Of a DNA stretch of 64,000 nucleotides, positions 35,896-45,015 are shown piece after piece. This DNA comes from Citromicrobium sp. UBA3494 (GTDB lineage Bacteria > Pseudomonadota > Alphaproteobacteria > Sphingomonadales > Sphingomonadaceae): contig DFQH01000007.1 of the NCBI GenBank assembly GCA_002377695.1, forward strand, positions 242,956 through 306,955, written 5' to 3'. The position numbers and the translations under genes were made by a program. Numbering within the stretch: position 1 is the stretch's first letter; every line of letters starts with the position of its first letter. Below the pieces are notes generated by a model. That model was not told where the DNA came from and ran no database searches. It was given only the letters and a program-made list of their open reading frames with translations.

Positions 35896-38226
35896 ATGTT
35901 CGACAAGAAAACCGTATCGATCGAGTGGGGCGGAAAGACCCTCACCCTCGAAACAGGCCAGATCGCCCGTCAGGCAGACGGCGCCGTGCTGGCCACCTAT
36001 GGCGAAACCGTGGTGCTGTGCGCCGTGACCGCCGCCAAGAGCGTCAAGGAAGGGCAGGACTTCTTCCCGCTGACCGTTCACTACCAGGAAAAATTCTCCG
36101 CTGCGGGCCGTATCCCGGGTGGCTTCTTCAAGCGCGAAGGCCGCGCGACGGAGAAGGAAACGCTGACCTCGCGCCTGATCGACCGCCCCGTGCGGCCGCT
36201 GTTCCCCGAAGGTTTCTACAACGAAATCAACGTGATCTGCCAGGTCCTGTCGTATGATGGCGAGACCGAGCCCGATATCGTCGCGATGATCGCTGCTTCG
36301 GCTGCGCTGACCATCAGCGGCGTGCCCTTCATGGGCCCGATCGGCGCCGCGCGCGTCGGCTTCCGCAATGGCGAATACGAACTCAACCCGAGCCTGCAGA
36401 CCGCGCTCGACGAAGAAGGTCGCCTCGACCTCGTCGTCGCTGCGACCAACGATGCGGTGATGATGGTCGAGTCCGAAGCCAAGGAACTGACCGAAGAGGA
36501 AATGCTCGGCGCCGTCATGTTCGCGCACGAGGAAAGCCGCAAGGTCATCGGTGCGATCATCGATCTGGCCGAACAGGCCGCCAAGGAGCCGTGGGAACTC
36601 GCTTCGAGCGACGACAACGCGGACATGAAGGCCTACATCAAGGACATGGTCGGCGACGATATCGCCAAGGCCTACAAGCTGACCGACAAGTCGCAGCGTT
36701 CCGATGCGCTCAACACCGCTCGCGAGCGGGTGAAGGAGCACTATTCGGGCGAGGAATTCGACGGTCAGCAGAAGATGACCGCGATCAAGCTGGTCAAGAA
36801 GATCGAGAGCGAGATCGTTCGCGGTGCCATCCTGAAGGACGGCCAGCGCATCGACGGGCGCAAGCTCGATCAGGTCCGCCCGATCGAAGCAATGGTCGGC
36901 CTGCTGCCCCGCACGCATGGTTCGGCGCTGTTCACGCGCGGTGAGACGCAGGCGATCTGCACCACCACGCTGGGCACCAAGGATGCCGAGCAGATGATCG
37001 ACGGGCTGGAAGGCCTCTCGTACAGCAACTTCATGCTGCACTATAACTTCCCGCCCTATTCGGTCGGCGAAGTGGGCCGCTTCGGCTTCACCAGCCGTCG
37101 CGAAACCGGCCACGGCAAGCTCGCATGGCGTGCACTGCACCCCGTGCTGCCGAGCCACGAGGACTTCCCGTACACCATTCGCATCCTGTCGGACATCACC
37201 GAGTCCAACGGCTCGTCTTCGATGGCGACCGTGTGCGGCGGCTGTTTGTCGATGATGGATGCCGGCGTTCCGATCGAACGCCCGGTGTCGGGCATCGCGA
37301 TGGGCCTGATCCTCGAAGGCGACGAATTCGCCGTCCTGTCGGACATCTTGGGTGACGAAGATCACCTGGGCGACATGGACTTCAAGGTCGCGGGTTCGGA
37401 AAACGGCATCACCTCGCTCCAGATGGACATCAAGGTTGCCGGCATCACGCAGGAAATCATGACCAAGGCGCTCGAACAGGCGAAGGCCGGCCGTGCGCAC
37501 ATCCTGGGTGAAATGACCAAGGCGCTTGGTTCGGCCCGCACGGGCGTTTCCAAGCACGCACCGCGCATCGAGACGATGCAGATCGACAAGTCGAAGATCC
37601 GCGACGTCATCGGTACTGGCGGCAAGGTGATCCGCGAGATCGTCGCCGAAACCGGCGCGAAGGTGGACATCGACGACGAGGGCGTGATCAAGATTTCGTC
37701 GAGCAATGCCGACGAGATCGAAGCCGCACGCAAGTGGATCGAAGGCATCGTCGAAGAGGCGGAAGTCGGCAAGATCTACAACGGCAAGGTCGTTAACATC
37801 GTCGACTTCGGTGCGTTCGTGAACTTCATGGGTGGCAAGGACGGCCTCGTCCATGTCTCCGAGATGAAGAACGAGCGGGTCGAGAAGCCGACCGATGTCG
37901 TTTCCGAAGGCCAGGAAGTGAAGGTCAAGGTCCTCGAGATCGACAACCGCGGCAAGGTCCGCCTGTCGATGCGCGTCGTGGACCAGGAAACCGGCGAAGA
38001 ACTGGAAGACACCCGCCCGCCGCGTGAAAAGCGCGAAGGCGGCGGTGATCGCGGGCCCCGTGGCGACCGTGGCGGCGACCGCCGTGGTGGTCGTGGACCG
38101 CGTGGCGGTGGCGGCCGTGGCCGTGGCGGTGATGACCGTGGCGGCGATCGCGGCGGCAAGGGCGGCGATAACGGGGACGGCGACGGCCCCGCGCACATGC
38201 CTGCCTTCCTGCGCGACGACGACTAA
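35896..38226 (+). CDS. pnp: Polyribonucleotide nucleotidyltransferase with long Arg/Gly tail
   Basis: 776 residues. Two RNase PH cores (first [23 protein letters not shown] start; second LRPIEAM-type region then [19 protein letters not shown]), KH domain [16 protein letters not shown] at about 565-580, S1 domain [20 protein letters not shown] at about 630-650. After residue about 705 comes a tail of some 60 residues of repeated RGGDR, RGPRGG and GGRGRGG, ending [12 protein letters not shown]. 3'-5' phosphorolytic RNA decay; the tail probably adds RNA or partner binding. Confidence 0.97.
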   Translation: MFDKKTVSIEWGGKTLTLETGQIARQADGAVLATYGETVVLCAVTAAKSVKEGQDFFPLTVHYQEKFSAAGRIPGGFFKREGRATEKETLTSRLIDRPVRPLFPEGFYNEINVICQVLSYDGETEPDIVAMIAASAALTISGVPFMGPIGAARVGFRNGEYELNPSLQTALDEEGRLDLVVAATNDAVMMVESEAKELTEEEMLGAVMFAHEESRKVIGAIIDLAEQAAKEPWELASSDDNADMKAYIKDMVGDDIAKAYKLTDKSQRSDALNTARERVKEHYSGEEFDGQQKMTAIKLVKKIESEIVRGAILKDGQRIDGRKLDQVRPIEAMVGLLPRTHGSALFTRGETQAICTTTLGTKDAEQMIDGLEGLSYSNFMLHYNFPPYSVGEVGRFGFTSRRETGHGKLAWRALHPVLPSHEDFPYTIRILSDITESNGSSSMATVCGGCLSMMDAGVPIERPVSGIAMGLILEGDEFAVLSDILGDEDHLGDMDFKVAGSENGITSLQMDIKVAGITQEIMTKALEQAKAGRAHILGEMTKALGSARTGVSKHAPRIETMQIDKSKIRDVIGTGGKVIREIVAETGAKVDIDDEGVIKISSSNADEIEAARKWIEGIVEEAEVGKIYNGKVVNIVDFGAFVNFMGGKDGLVHVSEMKNERVEKPTDVVSEGQEVKVKVLEIDNRGKVRLSMRVVDQETGEELEDTRPPREKREGGGDRGPRGDRGGDRRGGRGPRGGGGRGRGGDDRGGDRGGKGGDNGDGDGPAHMPAFLRDDD

Positions 38227-38248
38227 GTCGCTCGCCAGAGCACAAAAG

Positions 38249-38286
38249 AAGGGCCGCGGGAGCATCTGCTTCCGCGGCCCTTTGCT
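38249..38286 (+). terminator. Rho-independent terminator of pnp
   Basis: AAGGGCCGCGG (38249-38259) and CCGCGGCCCTT (38272-38282) form an 11-bp stem around a 12-base loop, followed by TTGCTTTTT. It lies 23 bases after the pnp stop and just before the end of the convergent alcohol dehydrogenase gene. Confidence 0.85.
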
Positions 38287-38314
38287 TTTTCTGGCGTATC
38301 GAACGCCCGCGAGG

Positions 38315-39418
38315 TCAGCCCATTTCGAGGATCGGCTTGAACACCTTGCCGTCGTGCAGATCGGCCACCGCCTCGTTGATCTTGTCGAACGGGTAGCGCT
38401 TCACCAGCCGGTCGAACGGGAACTGCCCCTTCAGGTAGAGATCGACCAGTGTCGGGATGAACTGCTTCACCTTCGAATCGCCCTCCACGCAGCCGACGAT
38501 CTTGCGGCCGGACAGGATCTGTTCGTTGGCATCGAAGGAATATTCGGTGCCCGACGGCGGCGCGCCGACCACCACCATCGTGCCCCTGTTGGCAAGCGAA
38601 CCCCATGCACCGCGCGCTGCGGTGGCATTGCCGCTGCATTCGATGGCGTAATCCGCGCCCGCGCCCGTGATTTTGCGCACCTCTTCGGCGACATCGGTAT
38701 CCTTGGTCACGTGGACCGTGTCGGTCGCGCCGAGTTCCTTCGCCAGCTCCAGCCGGTCCTCGTTGGTATCGACCGCGATGATGGGGAAGCAGCCGGAAAC
38801 TTTCGCGCCCATGATTGCCGCCATGCCCACGCTGCCGACGCCGGAGACGAGCAGGCTCGACCCGGCCTTGGGCTGCGCGGTGCGCATCACTGCGCCCGCC
38901 CCGGTCTGTATCCCGCAGCCCAGCGGACCGAGCAGCGAGATGTCCACATCGGCTTCGATCTTCACCACGTTGCGTTCGTGCGCGATGGAATACGTCGCGA
39001 AGCTCGATTGCTGGAAGAAGGCGGCGTTGGGGCCGTCTTCGAAAACCGGCGCATTGTCGCCCTGCCGCTTGTTCATGAAATTGAGCGGATTGAAGTCCGC
39101 GCAATAGGCGGGGTCGCCTTCTTGACAGGGTCGGCAATGGCCGCAGGAGCCGTAGGACAGGACGACATGGTCGCCTGCGGCAATATCGGTCACGTGCGAT
39201 CCGGTGGCGACCACCTTGCCCGCGCCTTCATGGCCGAGCACGACGGGGAAATTGGTCGGCAGGTCGCCCGCCTGCACCGCCAGATCGGTATGGCATACGC
39301 CGGTGGCAACCAGCTCGATCAGCACCTCGTGCGGGCCGGGATCGGCGATCTCGCGTTCCTCGATGGCGAAGTCGCCTCCGGCTTCGGGGACGACGGCGAT
39401 ACGGGCGGTGGTGGGCAT
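38315..39418 (-). CDS. Zinc-dependent alcohol dehydrogenase (class III / aryl-alcohol type)
   Basis: 367 residues. Catalytic zinc ligands in GVCHTDLAVQAG and GHEGAGKV with a later Cys in GPLGCGIQTGAG; structural zinc Cys set CGHCRPCQEGDPAYC. The NAD-binding motif SGVGSVGMAAIMGAKVSG is followed by AVDTNEDR, whose Asp favours NAD. It resembles benzyl/aryl-alcohol dehydrogenases and class III enzymes more than ethanol dehydrogenases. The substrate is not certain. Transcribed alone, toward the pnp terminator. Confidence 0.9.
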   Translation of the reverse strand: MPTTARIAVVPEAGGDFAIEEREIADPGPHEVLIELVATGVCHTDLAVQAGDLPTNFPVVLGHEGAGKVVATGSHVTDIAAGDHVVLSYGSCGHCRPCQEGDPAYCADFNPLNFMNKRQGDNAPVFEDGPNAAFFQQSSFATYSIAHERNVVKIEADVDISLLGPLGCGIQTGAGAVMRTAQPKAGSSLLVSGVGSVGMAAIMGAKVSGCFPIIAVDTNEDRLELAKELGATDTVHVTKDTDVAEEVRKITGAGADYAIECSGNATAARGAWGSLANRGTMVVVGAPPSGTEYSFDANEQILSGRKIVGCVEGDSKVKQFIPTLVDLYLKGQFPFDRLVKRYPFDKINEAVADLHDGKVFKPILEMG

Positions 39419-39507
39419 GGGGATTCTCCTTCGGGGGTTACCTTGATAACTTTTCCCGGAGGGTCGGTGTTCCGGCCTATCGCCCGCGCGCGGTAGCGTT
39501 TATCGCA

Positions 39508-40194
39508 ATGGCCATGCTGCCACGCGAAACAATAGCCACCGCCCAGATCCCCGGCGGGGAGACGCTGACCCTGGTCAGCCACGGGCGCGATTTCATCATC
39601 ATGCTCGGCCGGGACGAGCTGATGGGCACGCGCATGCAGTATTCGGAGGAGCAGCTCGCCGTGCTGACGCTGGCAGAGCTGGAGGCTGCGAAACCGCGCG
39701 TCCTGATCGGCGGTTTCGGTATGGGCTTTACCTACCGTGCCGCGCTCTCGCATCTGCCCGAAGGCGGGCAGGTCGTGGTGGCCGAGCTGGTGCCCGAAAT
39801 CCTGGAATGGGCGCGTGGACCGCTCTCGCACCTCAGCGCAGCCAGCCTCGACGATCCGCGCGGCGAAGTGATTCTGTGCAATGTCGAGGCGCTGATCGAC
39901 GATGCCAATGATGGCACCAGTGCCAAGTACGACGCGATCCTGCTCGATGTGGACAACGGGCCGGACGGCATCGTGGTGGACAGCAATTTTCGCCTCTACA
40001 CGCGCACGGGGATCGCGAAGGCGAAGGATGCGCTCAATCCTGGCGGGGTCATGGCCGTGTGGTCAGCCGCGCCCGATCACAAGTTCACGACGCGGCTGAA
40101 GGACGGCGGGTTCGATGTGGAGGTGCGCGAAGTGCGCGCGCGGCCCAACAACAAGGGGCCGCGCCACACGATCTGGTTTGCGCGGAAACGCTGA
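39508..40194 (+). CDS. Spermidine-synthase-like methyltransferase-fold protein
   Basis: 228 residues. Rossmann core with GGFGMGFTYRAAL (cofactor glycines), VVVAELVPEILEW (acidic residue after beta2) and DAILLDVDNGPDG. This is the pattern of spermidine/spermine synthase-like proteins that lack the polyamine domain. The real reaction is unknown. ATG 39508 is preferred; a second Met two codons later is possible. Confidence 0.75.
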   Translation: MAMLPRETIATAQIPGGETLTLVSHGRDFIIMLGRDELMGTRMQYSEEQLAVLTLAELEAAKPRVLIGGFGMGFTYRAALSHLPEGGQVVVAELVPEILEWARGPLSHLSAASLDDPRGEVILCNVEALIDDANDGTSAKYDAILLDVDNGPDGIVVDSNFRLYTRTGIAKAKDALNPGGVMAVWSAAPDHKFTTRLKDGGFDVEVREVRARPNNKGPRHTIWFARKR

Positions 40195-40200
40195 CGCCGA

Positions 40201-40734
40201 TCAGCCCGCCGTCTGCTTCACCCGAAGCGCGCCGAGAAAGTCCCGCTTGCCGATCCCGACGCCTGCCATCCGCAGGATGTCGTAGGCTGTAGCGGAGTGG
40301 AAATAGACGTTCGGGTTGGAGAAGCTGAGCAGAAAATCCTGCACCGTGAAATCCAGCCGGAACTTGTCGCCGATGGCGAAAACCATGTCGTTGCCGGCCA
40401 GGGCCTCCAGCTCGTCCTCGCTCGTTGCCTCGCAGGTTTCGCGCGCGGTGGCGACCATGCTGCGCAGGGACGCGAAGTCTTCAGGATAGGGGCTCATGTC
40501 GGGCGAGAAATGCCCTTCTCGGATAGCGGTCAGCGCCAGATGCGTGTGCGTCCAGCAGCTTTTGAACTGGTAGGCGAGCGGCAGCATGTCGTCGATCAGG
40601 CGGGTTTCCAGCAGCGCCTTCTCTTCTGCATGGCCATCGGCCACGAAATTCTCCGCCTTGTCGATCAGGCCGTCGACCGCGCCGAGCACCTGAAGCCAGT
40701 TGGGGATGATCGCCTGATGCAGTGAAAGGGCCAT
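40201..40734 (-). CDS. DUF1993-family protein
   Basis: 176 residues, all-helical. SLHQAIIPNWLQVLGAVDGLIDKA at the start and FLLSFSNPNVYFHSATAYDILRMAGVGIGKRDFLG at the end are typical of DUF1993, a DinB-like four-helix group of unknown function. ATG 40734 with AGGAGAGA upstream fits the family start; the ORF's earlier codon at 40773 adds 13 unlikely residues. Confidence 0.82.
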   Translation of the reverse strand: MALSLHQAIIPNWLQVLGAVDGLIDKAENFVADGHAEEKALLETRLIDDMLPLAYQFKSCWTHTHLALTAIREGHFSPDMSPYPEDFASLRSMVATARETCEATSEDELEALAGNDMVFAIGDKFRLDFTVQDFLLSFSNPNVYFHSATAYDILRMAGVGIGKRDFLGALRVKQTAG

Positions 40735-40823
40735 GTCTCGTCTCTCCTGATATGAAACGGCCCGGCTCGCCATGATGCGAAAGCCGGGCCATTGCCTTGT
40801 GTCTTATCGATGCCTTGCGGTCC

Positions 40824-41549
40824 TTACCGAACCCGGGGGCCGCCGTAGGGCAACGGGGGCGGGGGGCGGCGCGAACCGCGCGGCAGCTGTGCCTGATAGG
40901 CGCGGCCGCAATGTTCGACGCAATAGGGGAAGCCCGGGTTCACCGCTTCGCCACAGAAATGGAAATCGGGCTCGCCCGGATGGCCCATCGGCCAGCGGCA
41001 GACCTTGTCGCTCAGGTCGAGCAGGCTGGTCTTGTCCGCAATCGAAGGGTCCGGCTTGGCCGGCACCAGCCTGCGCGGTGGCGCAGGGGGGATCGGCGGC
41101 TGCTGATCGCCGGGGCCCTGCCGCAGAAAGCCGCCGGGGCCGACGGAAACGATTCGCGGGCTGCTGGGCGCCGGAGCCGCTGCCTCGTCCGTATCGGCAG
41201 CGGGTGCGGCGGGGCCTTGCGGTGCCGGAGCGGGCTTCGCTTCGGGTGCGGGCTTGGCGGCCGCCGGTGCGGGGGTGGGGGCAGGAGCGGGCGCCGGAGC
41301 AGGCTTGGCGGCTTCGCTGGGCGCAGGCGCTGCCTTCTTGGGTGCGGGCTTTGCCTTGGGCTCGGCCTTCTTCTTGCTCTTTTCTGCCGCCTTCACGGGC
41401 GAGGGGCGCGACTTGAGGCCCAGCCGGTGGGCCTTGCCGATCACGGCATTGCGCGACACTTCGCCCAGTTCCTTGGCGATCTCCGTCGCGGTGGCGCCGC
41501 CTTCCCACATGCGCTTGAGGGTTGCGGTACGCTCTTCGGTCCAGCTCAT
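40824..41549 (-). CDS. gcrA: Cell-cycle regulator GcrA
   Basis: 241 residues. N-terminal MSWTEERTATLKRMWEGGATATEIAKELG with NAVIGKAHRLGL is the helix-turn-helix that reads CcrM-methylated GANTC sites with sigma-70. A long Pro/Ala/Lys linker (about 50-135) leads to the C-terminal domain CRWPMGHPGEPDFHFCGEAVNPGFPYCVEHC, whose Cys/His set contacts the sigma factor. It marks the host as an alphaproteobacterium. Divergent from the ABC permease gene at 41639. Confidence 0.96.
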   Translation of the reverse strand: MSWTEERTATLKRMWEGGATATEIAKELGEVSRNAVIGKAHRLGLKSRPSPVKAAEKSKKKAEPKAKPAPKKAAPAPSEAAKPAPAPAPAPTPAPAAAKPAPEAKPAPAPQGPAAPAADTDEAAAPAPSSPRIVSVGPGGFLRQGPGDQQPPIPPAPPRRLVPAKPDPSIADKTSLLDLSDKVCRWPMGHPGEPDFHFCGEAVNPGFPYCVEHCGRAYQAQLPRGSRRPPPPLPYGGPRVR

Positions 41550-41638
41550 TTCAATTCCATCTAAACTGATTGCGATGACAACCTAGGCATTCACCCGCCG
41601 ACTTGCCACCCTTCGCCGACGCGCTTAGGCGGCGGGGC

Positions 41639-42529
41639 ATGAGCGATCAAGCACCGGCCCAGCGTGAAACCTTCGATGCAGACAATGCCGTGCCGCGTCA
41701 CCTGCCCGCCTGGGGGGAGCCGCGCATCAACGGGATCAACCGGATCGGGTTGTGGAGCCTCTACCGCAAGGAGGTCCGCCGCTTCTTCAAGGTGCAGACG
41801 CAGACCGTGTGGGCCCCTGCCTTCACCACGCTGCTGTTTCTCGTGATCTTCTCGGTCGCGCTGGGGCGGGGCGGGCGTGAAATCCTGGGCGTTCCTTTCG
41901 AAAGCTTCCTTGCGCCGGGGCTGATCGTGATGGCCATGATGCAGAACAGCTTCGCCAATTCCAGCTTCAGTTTCCTCTCTGGCAAGATCCAGGGGACGAT
42001 CATCGACCTGCTCATGCCCCCGCTTTCGCATGGCGAGCTGCTGGCGGGCATCGTGGGCGCGGCGGTGACGCGCGCCGTGCTGGTCGGCTGCGCTGTGGCG
42101 CTGGCGATTTTCCTCTATCCCGGTGCCAAGCTGGTGATCGCGCATCCCTGGGCGATACTGTGGTTCGGGCTGATGGGATCGTTGATGCTCGGCTTCTTCG
42201 GGCTGGCCACATCGATCTGGGCGGAAAAGTTCGATCACAACGCGGCGGTGACCAACTTCATCGTCGCGCCGCTCAGCCTGCTGTCGGGCACGTTCTACAC
42301 GATCGACCGGCTGCACGAACCGTTCTACACGATCAGCCACTTCAACCCTTTCTTCTACGTGATTTCGGGCTTCCGCTATGGCTTCATCGGGCAGAGCGAC
42401 ATTGCCGGCCATATGGAGGCAGGTGCGGCGCCGGTGATCTGGGCGGGGGCAGGGCTGCTGGGCCTGAACATCGCGCTGGCGCTGGGCGTGTTCGCGCTGC
42501 TCAAGTCCGGGTGGAAAATCCGCAGCTAG
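41639..42529 (+). CDS. ABC-2 type transporter permease
   Basis: 296 residues. After a polar 40-residue leader, RKEVRRFFKVQTQTVWAPAFTTLLFLVIF begins the ABC-2 fold, with six membrane segments and the conserved SGTFYTIDRLHEPFYTISHFNPFFYVISGFRYGF near the end, as in exporters of polysaccharide, drug or lipid. No ATP-binding subunit lies beside it, so the partner must be elsewhere. ATG 41639 was chosen over 41603 because the latter overlaps the gcrA promoter region. Confidence 0.88.
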   Translation: MSDQAPAQRETFDADNAVPRHLPAWGEPRINGINRIGLWSLYRKEVRRFFKVQTQTVWAPAFTTLLFLVIFSVALGRGGREILGVPFESFLAPGLIVMAMMQNSFANSSFSFLSGKIQGTIIDLLMPPLSHGELLAGIVGAAVTRAVLVGCAVALAIFLYPGAKLVIAHPWAILWFGLMGSLMLGFFGLATSIWAEKFDHNAAVTNFIVAPLSLLSGTFYTIDRLHEPFYTISHFNPFFYVISGFRYGFIGQSDIAGHMEAGAAPVIWAGAGLLGLNIALALGVFALLKSGWKIRS

Positions 42530-42592
42530 GCCAGAAGGCGCCTGTTGCGCGCCGGACCCAGCGCAGCAGGCAAAATCAGTGAGTCAGGCTCA

Positions 42593-42973
42593 TCAATGGG
42601 TCAGGCCGGGGTGCATCACGTAGCGCCCGTCGACGAACTCGTCGAACATCTCGGCGATATTGGGATGGTCCACCGGCCCGCCGATGCCGTCGCCGGTCAG
42701 ATTTTGCTGGCTGACATAGGCGACGTAGTAGGCATCGTCGCTTTCCGCGAAGAGGTGGTAGTAGGGCTGGTCCCGCTCGGGCCGGATATCCTGCGGGATG
42801 GATTCGTACCATTCCTCGCTGTTGGCGAAGGTGGGATCGATGTCGAACACCACGCCGCGAAAGTCGAACATCTTGTGGCGCACCACGTCGCCGACGCCGA
42901 ATCGCGCAAGGCGCCGCAAGGGCACTTCGATGTGGCGCCCGGCCTGATGGGAGAAAAACTGCGAGACCTGCAT
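42593..42973 (-). CDS. hspQ: HspQ-family heat-shock protein (YccV-like domain)
   Basis: 126 residues. FGVGDVVRHKMFDFRGVVFDIDPTF, EEWYESIPQDIRPERDQPYYHLF and YVAYVSQQNL are the hallmark HspQ stretches; in E. coli HspQ binds hemimethylated oriC and is a Lon specificity factor. Start is uncertain: ATG 42973 gives about 20 residues before the domain, without a good ribosome site. Further upstream in-frame codons (to 43174) would cross into the tRNA region. Confidence 0.88.
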   Translation of the reverse strand: MQVSQFFSHQAGRHIEVPLRRLARFGVGDVVRHKMFDFRGVVFDIDPTFANSEEWYESIPQDIRPERDQPYYHLFAESDDAYYVAYVSQQNLTGDGIGGPVDHPNIAEMFDEFVDGRYVMHPGLTH

Positions 42974-43141
42974 TGGAACCAAGATAGATGGCCCGGCGCT
43001 CCGGTACAATGGGCAGTGAAAATGCGCCATTGCGATCGCATGTGCCGCAGGGTCTTGGCAGGCGCTTCGCATTAGGCTAGCTGCGCCGCTTCTGAATCGG
43101 CCTGCGGGGTTTCCCCCGGCGTTTTGCGCCCCTTGTATTGC

Positions 43142-43231
43142 GGAGAGGTGGCAGAGAGGTCGAATGCGCCGCACTCGAAATGCGGTATGCGGGTAACCGT
43201 ATCGTGGGTTCGAATCCCACCCTCTCCGCCA
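43142..43231 (+). tRNA. tRNA-Ser (anticodon CGA)
   Basis: 90 bases with encoded CCA. GGAGAGG acceptor, D-arm GGCAGAGAGGTCGAATGC, anticodon loop CTCGAAA between CCGCA/TGCGG (CGA, reading UCG), a long variable arm (GTATGCGGGTAACCGTATC) and T-arm GTGGGTTCGAATCCCAC. Long-variable-arm architecture is diagnostic of tRNA-Ser. Its 3' end is the probable attachment site of the integrative element that follows. Confidence 0.97.
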
Positions 43232-43345
43232 TAAGCCTTTCCGGCCTTATCCGATCCTCCCCAAAATAGCGCGGAAAGCTTTACAATTCTGCGATTTTCG
43301 ACTCCTGTACGATGCGACGCGATCCACCCTTAGCCGAACGCAAGT

Positions 43346-43386
43346 GGGGGTAGATTGGGGGTAACGAGCTGAGCTTCTTGGGGGTA
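43346..43386 (+). promoter_or_regulatory. Three GGGGGTA direct repeats upstream of the integrase gene
   Basis: GGGGGTA occurs at 43346-43352, 43357-43363 and 43380-43386; spacing from start to start is 11 and 23 bases, close to one and two helical turns. They lie between the tRNA 3' end and the integrase ATG. Such phased repeats could be arm-type sites for integrase or sites for the AlpA-like regulator. The last one doubles as the purine-rich stretch before ATG 43391. Confidence 0.5.
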
Positions 43387-43390
43387 TCGG

Positions 43391-44704
43391 ATGCTGACGG
43401 ACAAAGCGGTGCGTGCGGCAGCTGCACAGGACAAAGGTTATAAGCTCACCGACAGCCGAGGTTTGCACCTTCACGTATCGGCGCGCGGGCACAAAAGCTG
43501 GCGTTATAAATATCGCTTCGAGAAGAAGGAGCGCCTGCTGACGCTCGGTGCATACCCCGAGGTCTCGCTGGCCGATGCTCGCGAAAGACGGGACGAGGCT
43601 AAGAAGATCTTGCGCGAGGGCCGTGACCCCCGCCACGCCGCAAGGCGCGGACGATTGGTGGGCGCAAGCGATACAGTAAAATCATTCGAGGACGTGGCGC
43701 GTGAGTGGCACGCCCTACAGATCGAACGCTGGAAGCCTGTTCATGCCAGCGATGTCATCACCAGCCTCGAACGGGATATCTTTCCGCATCTCGGTTCGAT
43801 GCCGCTGGCCGAGATCGACAAGCCCCTGCTGCTATCGATCCTACGCAAGATCGAAAACCGCGGCGCGATAGAGACCGCCCGCCGGATCAAGCAGCGCGTG
43901 GCCGCGATCTATCGATATGCGAATGCTGAAGGGGCAAGGATCGAAAACCCTGCGGCGGACATTAACGATGCATTGAAGCCCTTGCCGCGTTCGAAGCGCT
44001 ATCCCGCCTTGCTCGATGTGGGCTCCATACGCATCATGATCGGCGACATCGACCGAGCGGGTGCCTCGCCGGTCAATCGTCTCGCTGCCCGATTTCTGGC
44101 TTTGACCGCGCAGAGGCCCGGTATGGTGCGGTTCATGGAGTGGAACGATATTACCTGCATCGACTGGGCAAATGCGGATTCGGACAGCAGCGATGCGCTC
44201 TGGAAAGTGCCAGCCGGCAAGATCAAGCAGGAGCTTCACCTTCGAAGCGATGAGGCGTTCGAGCATCCCATCCCACTCTCGTCGCAAGCGGTAGAAACAT
44301 TACGCGCTGTTCGCTGGCTGACAGGACGTTCGCCCTTCGTCTTTCCAGGCGCACGGTCAGGCCTGAAGCCGATCAGCGAGAATGCGATCGGCTATTTGTA
44401 CAATCGCGAAGGATACAAGGGGCGCCATGTGCCGCATGGCTGGCGCTCCAGTTTCTCGACGATCATGAACGAGCAGGGCGAGCGCGAACTGGGGACGGAT
44501 GTGCGGCTCTTGGCCGATCGAATGATAATCGACCTGATGCTTGCCCACACACCCAAGGGCATGAGCGCGAGCGAGCTGCGCTACAACCGCGCCGCTTACA
44601 TGCCCCGTAGACGCGAACTCGCGCAACGTTGGGCCGACATGATCATGGAAGGCGCAATTCCAGCAAAAGAGATCATCAATAGCCCGCGCCGCAAGCGCCG
44701 TTAG
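43391..44704 (+). CDS. P4-type tyrosine recombinase (integrase)
   Basis: 437 residues. N-terminal arm-binding domain (DUF4102-like: MLTDKAVRAAAAQDKGYKL... LTLGAYPEVSLADARERRDEAK), core-binding domain about 100-190, catalytic domain after 210. Catalytic set: Arg in TAQRPGMVR, His-x-x-Arg in HGWRSSFS (about residue 348), His in LAHTPKG, and nucleophile Tyr in RAAYMPRR (about 402). Complete and apparently functional. Located 160 bases from tRNA-Ser, the normal arrangement for an integrated island. Confidence 0.94.
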   Translation: MLTDKAVRAAAAQDKGYKLTDSRGLHLHVSARGHKSWRYKYRFEKKERLLTLGAYPEVSLADARERRDEAKKILREGRDPRHAARRGRLVGASDTVKSFEDVAREWHALQIERWKPVHASDVITSLERDIFPHLGSMPLAEIDKPLLLSILRKIENRGAIETARRIKQRVAAIYRYANAEGARIENPAADINDALKPLPRSKRYPALLDVGSIRIMIGDIDRAGASPVNRLAARFLALTAQRPGMVRFMEWNDITCIDWANADSDSSDALWKVPAGKIKQELHLRSDEAFEHPIPLSSQAVETLRAVRWLTGRSPFVFPGARSGLKPISENAIGYLYNREGYKGRHVPHGWRSSFSTIMNEQGERELGTDVRLLADRMIIDLMLAHTPKGMSASELRYNRAAYMPRRRELAQRWADMIMEGAIPAKEIINSPRRKRR

Positions 44705-45015
44705 CTACCACCCCGTTTCGCGGCCTGCTCCGCGATGTAGGCAAGGACTTCGCTTTGAAGCCATCTACTGCTCGAGCCGAGTTTGATGGGTTCGGGGAAG
44801 ATGCCCTTCCCCATGTCGGTGTAGATCGTGGTTGAACTTCTCCGGGTCAAATCGCAGACTTCGTCGAGCGTCATGAGAAAAGGTCCAACGCCGGGCGGAC
44901 CGGAGGGCAACTGGCTTTGATCTTCGTCTAGCGTCGCTTGGCTAGGTGCGTTGCCAGCAACCTCACGAGCCATCGCGCGGGCTGCTCTTTTTTGTGGGTC
45001 GACGATCGCCTCCAC
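44701..45015 (-). CDS. AlpA-like phage/element regulator, probably 5'-truncated
   Basis: 104 residues from GTG 45015, or 57 from ATG 44874. The core MTLDEVCDLTRRSSTTIYTDMG ... FPEPIKLGSSSRWLQSEVLAYI is the AlpA winged-helix that activates excision genes or acts as excisionase. The frame is open without stop upstream to the junction at about 45140 and reads protein-like residues (ERWWETSTEP, FDRWLFSLQPLGPL), so the original gene was probably longer and has lost its 5' end. Tail-to-tail with the integrase, overlapping by four bases. Confidence 0.7.
   Translation of the reverse strand: MEAIVDPQKRAARAMAREVAGNAPSQATLDEDQSQLPSGPPGVGPFLMTLDEVCDLTRRSSTTIYTDMGKGIFPEPIKLGSSSRWLQSEVLAYIAEQAAKRGGS

Noticed and set aside
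35884..38265. 793-residue open frame on the minus strand opposite pnp
   Set aside because: Antisense shadow; the plus-strand PNPase is unambiguous.
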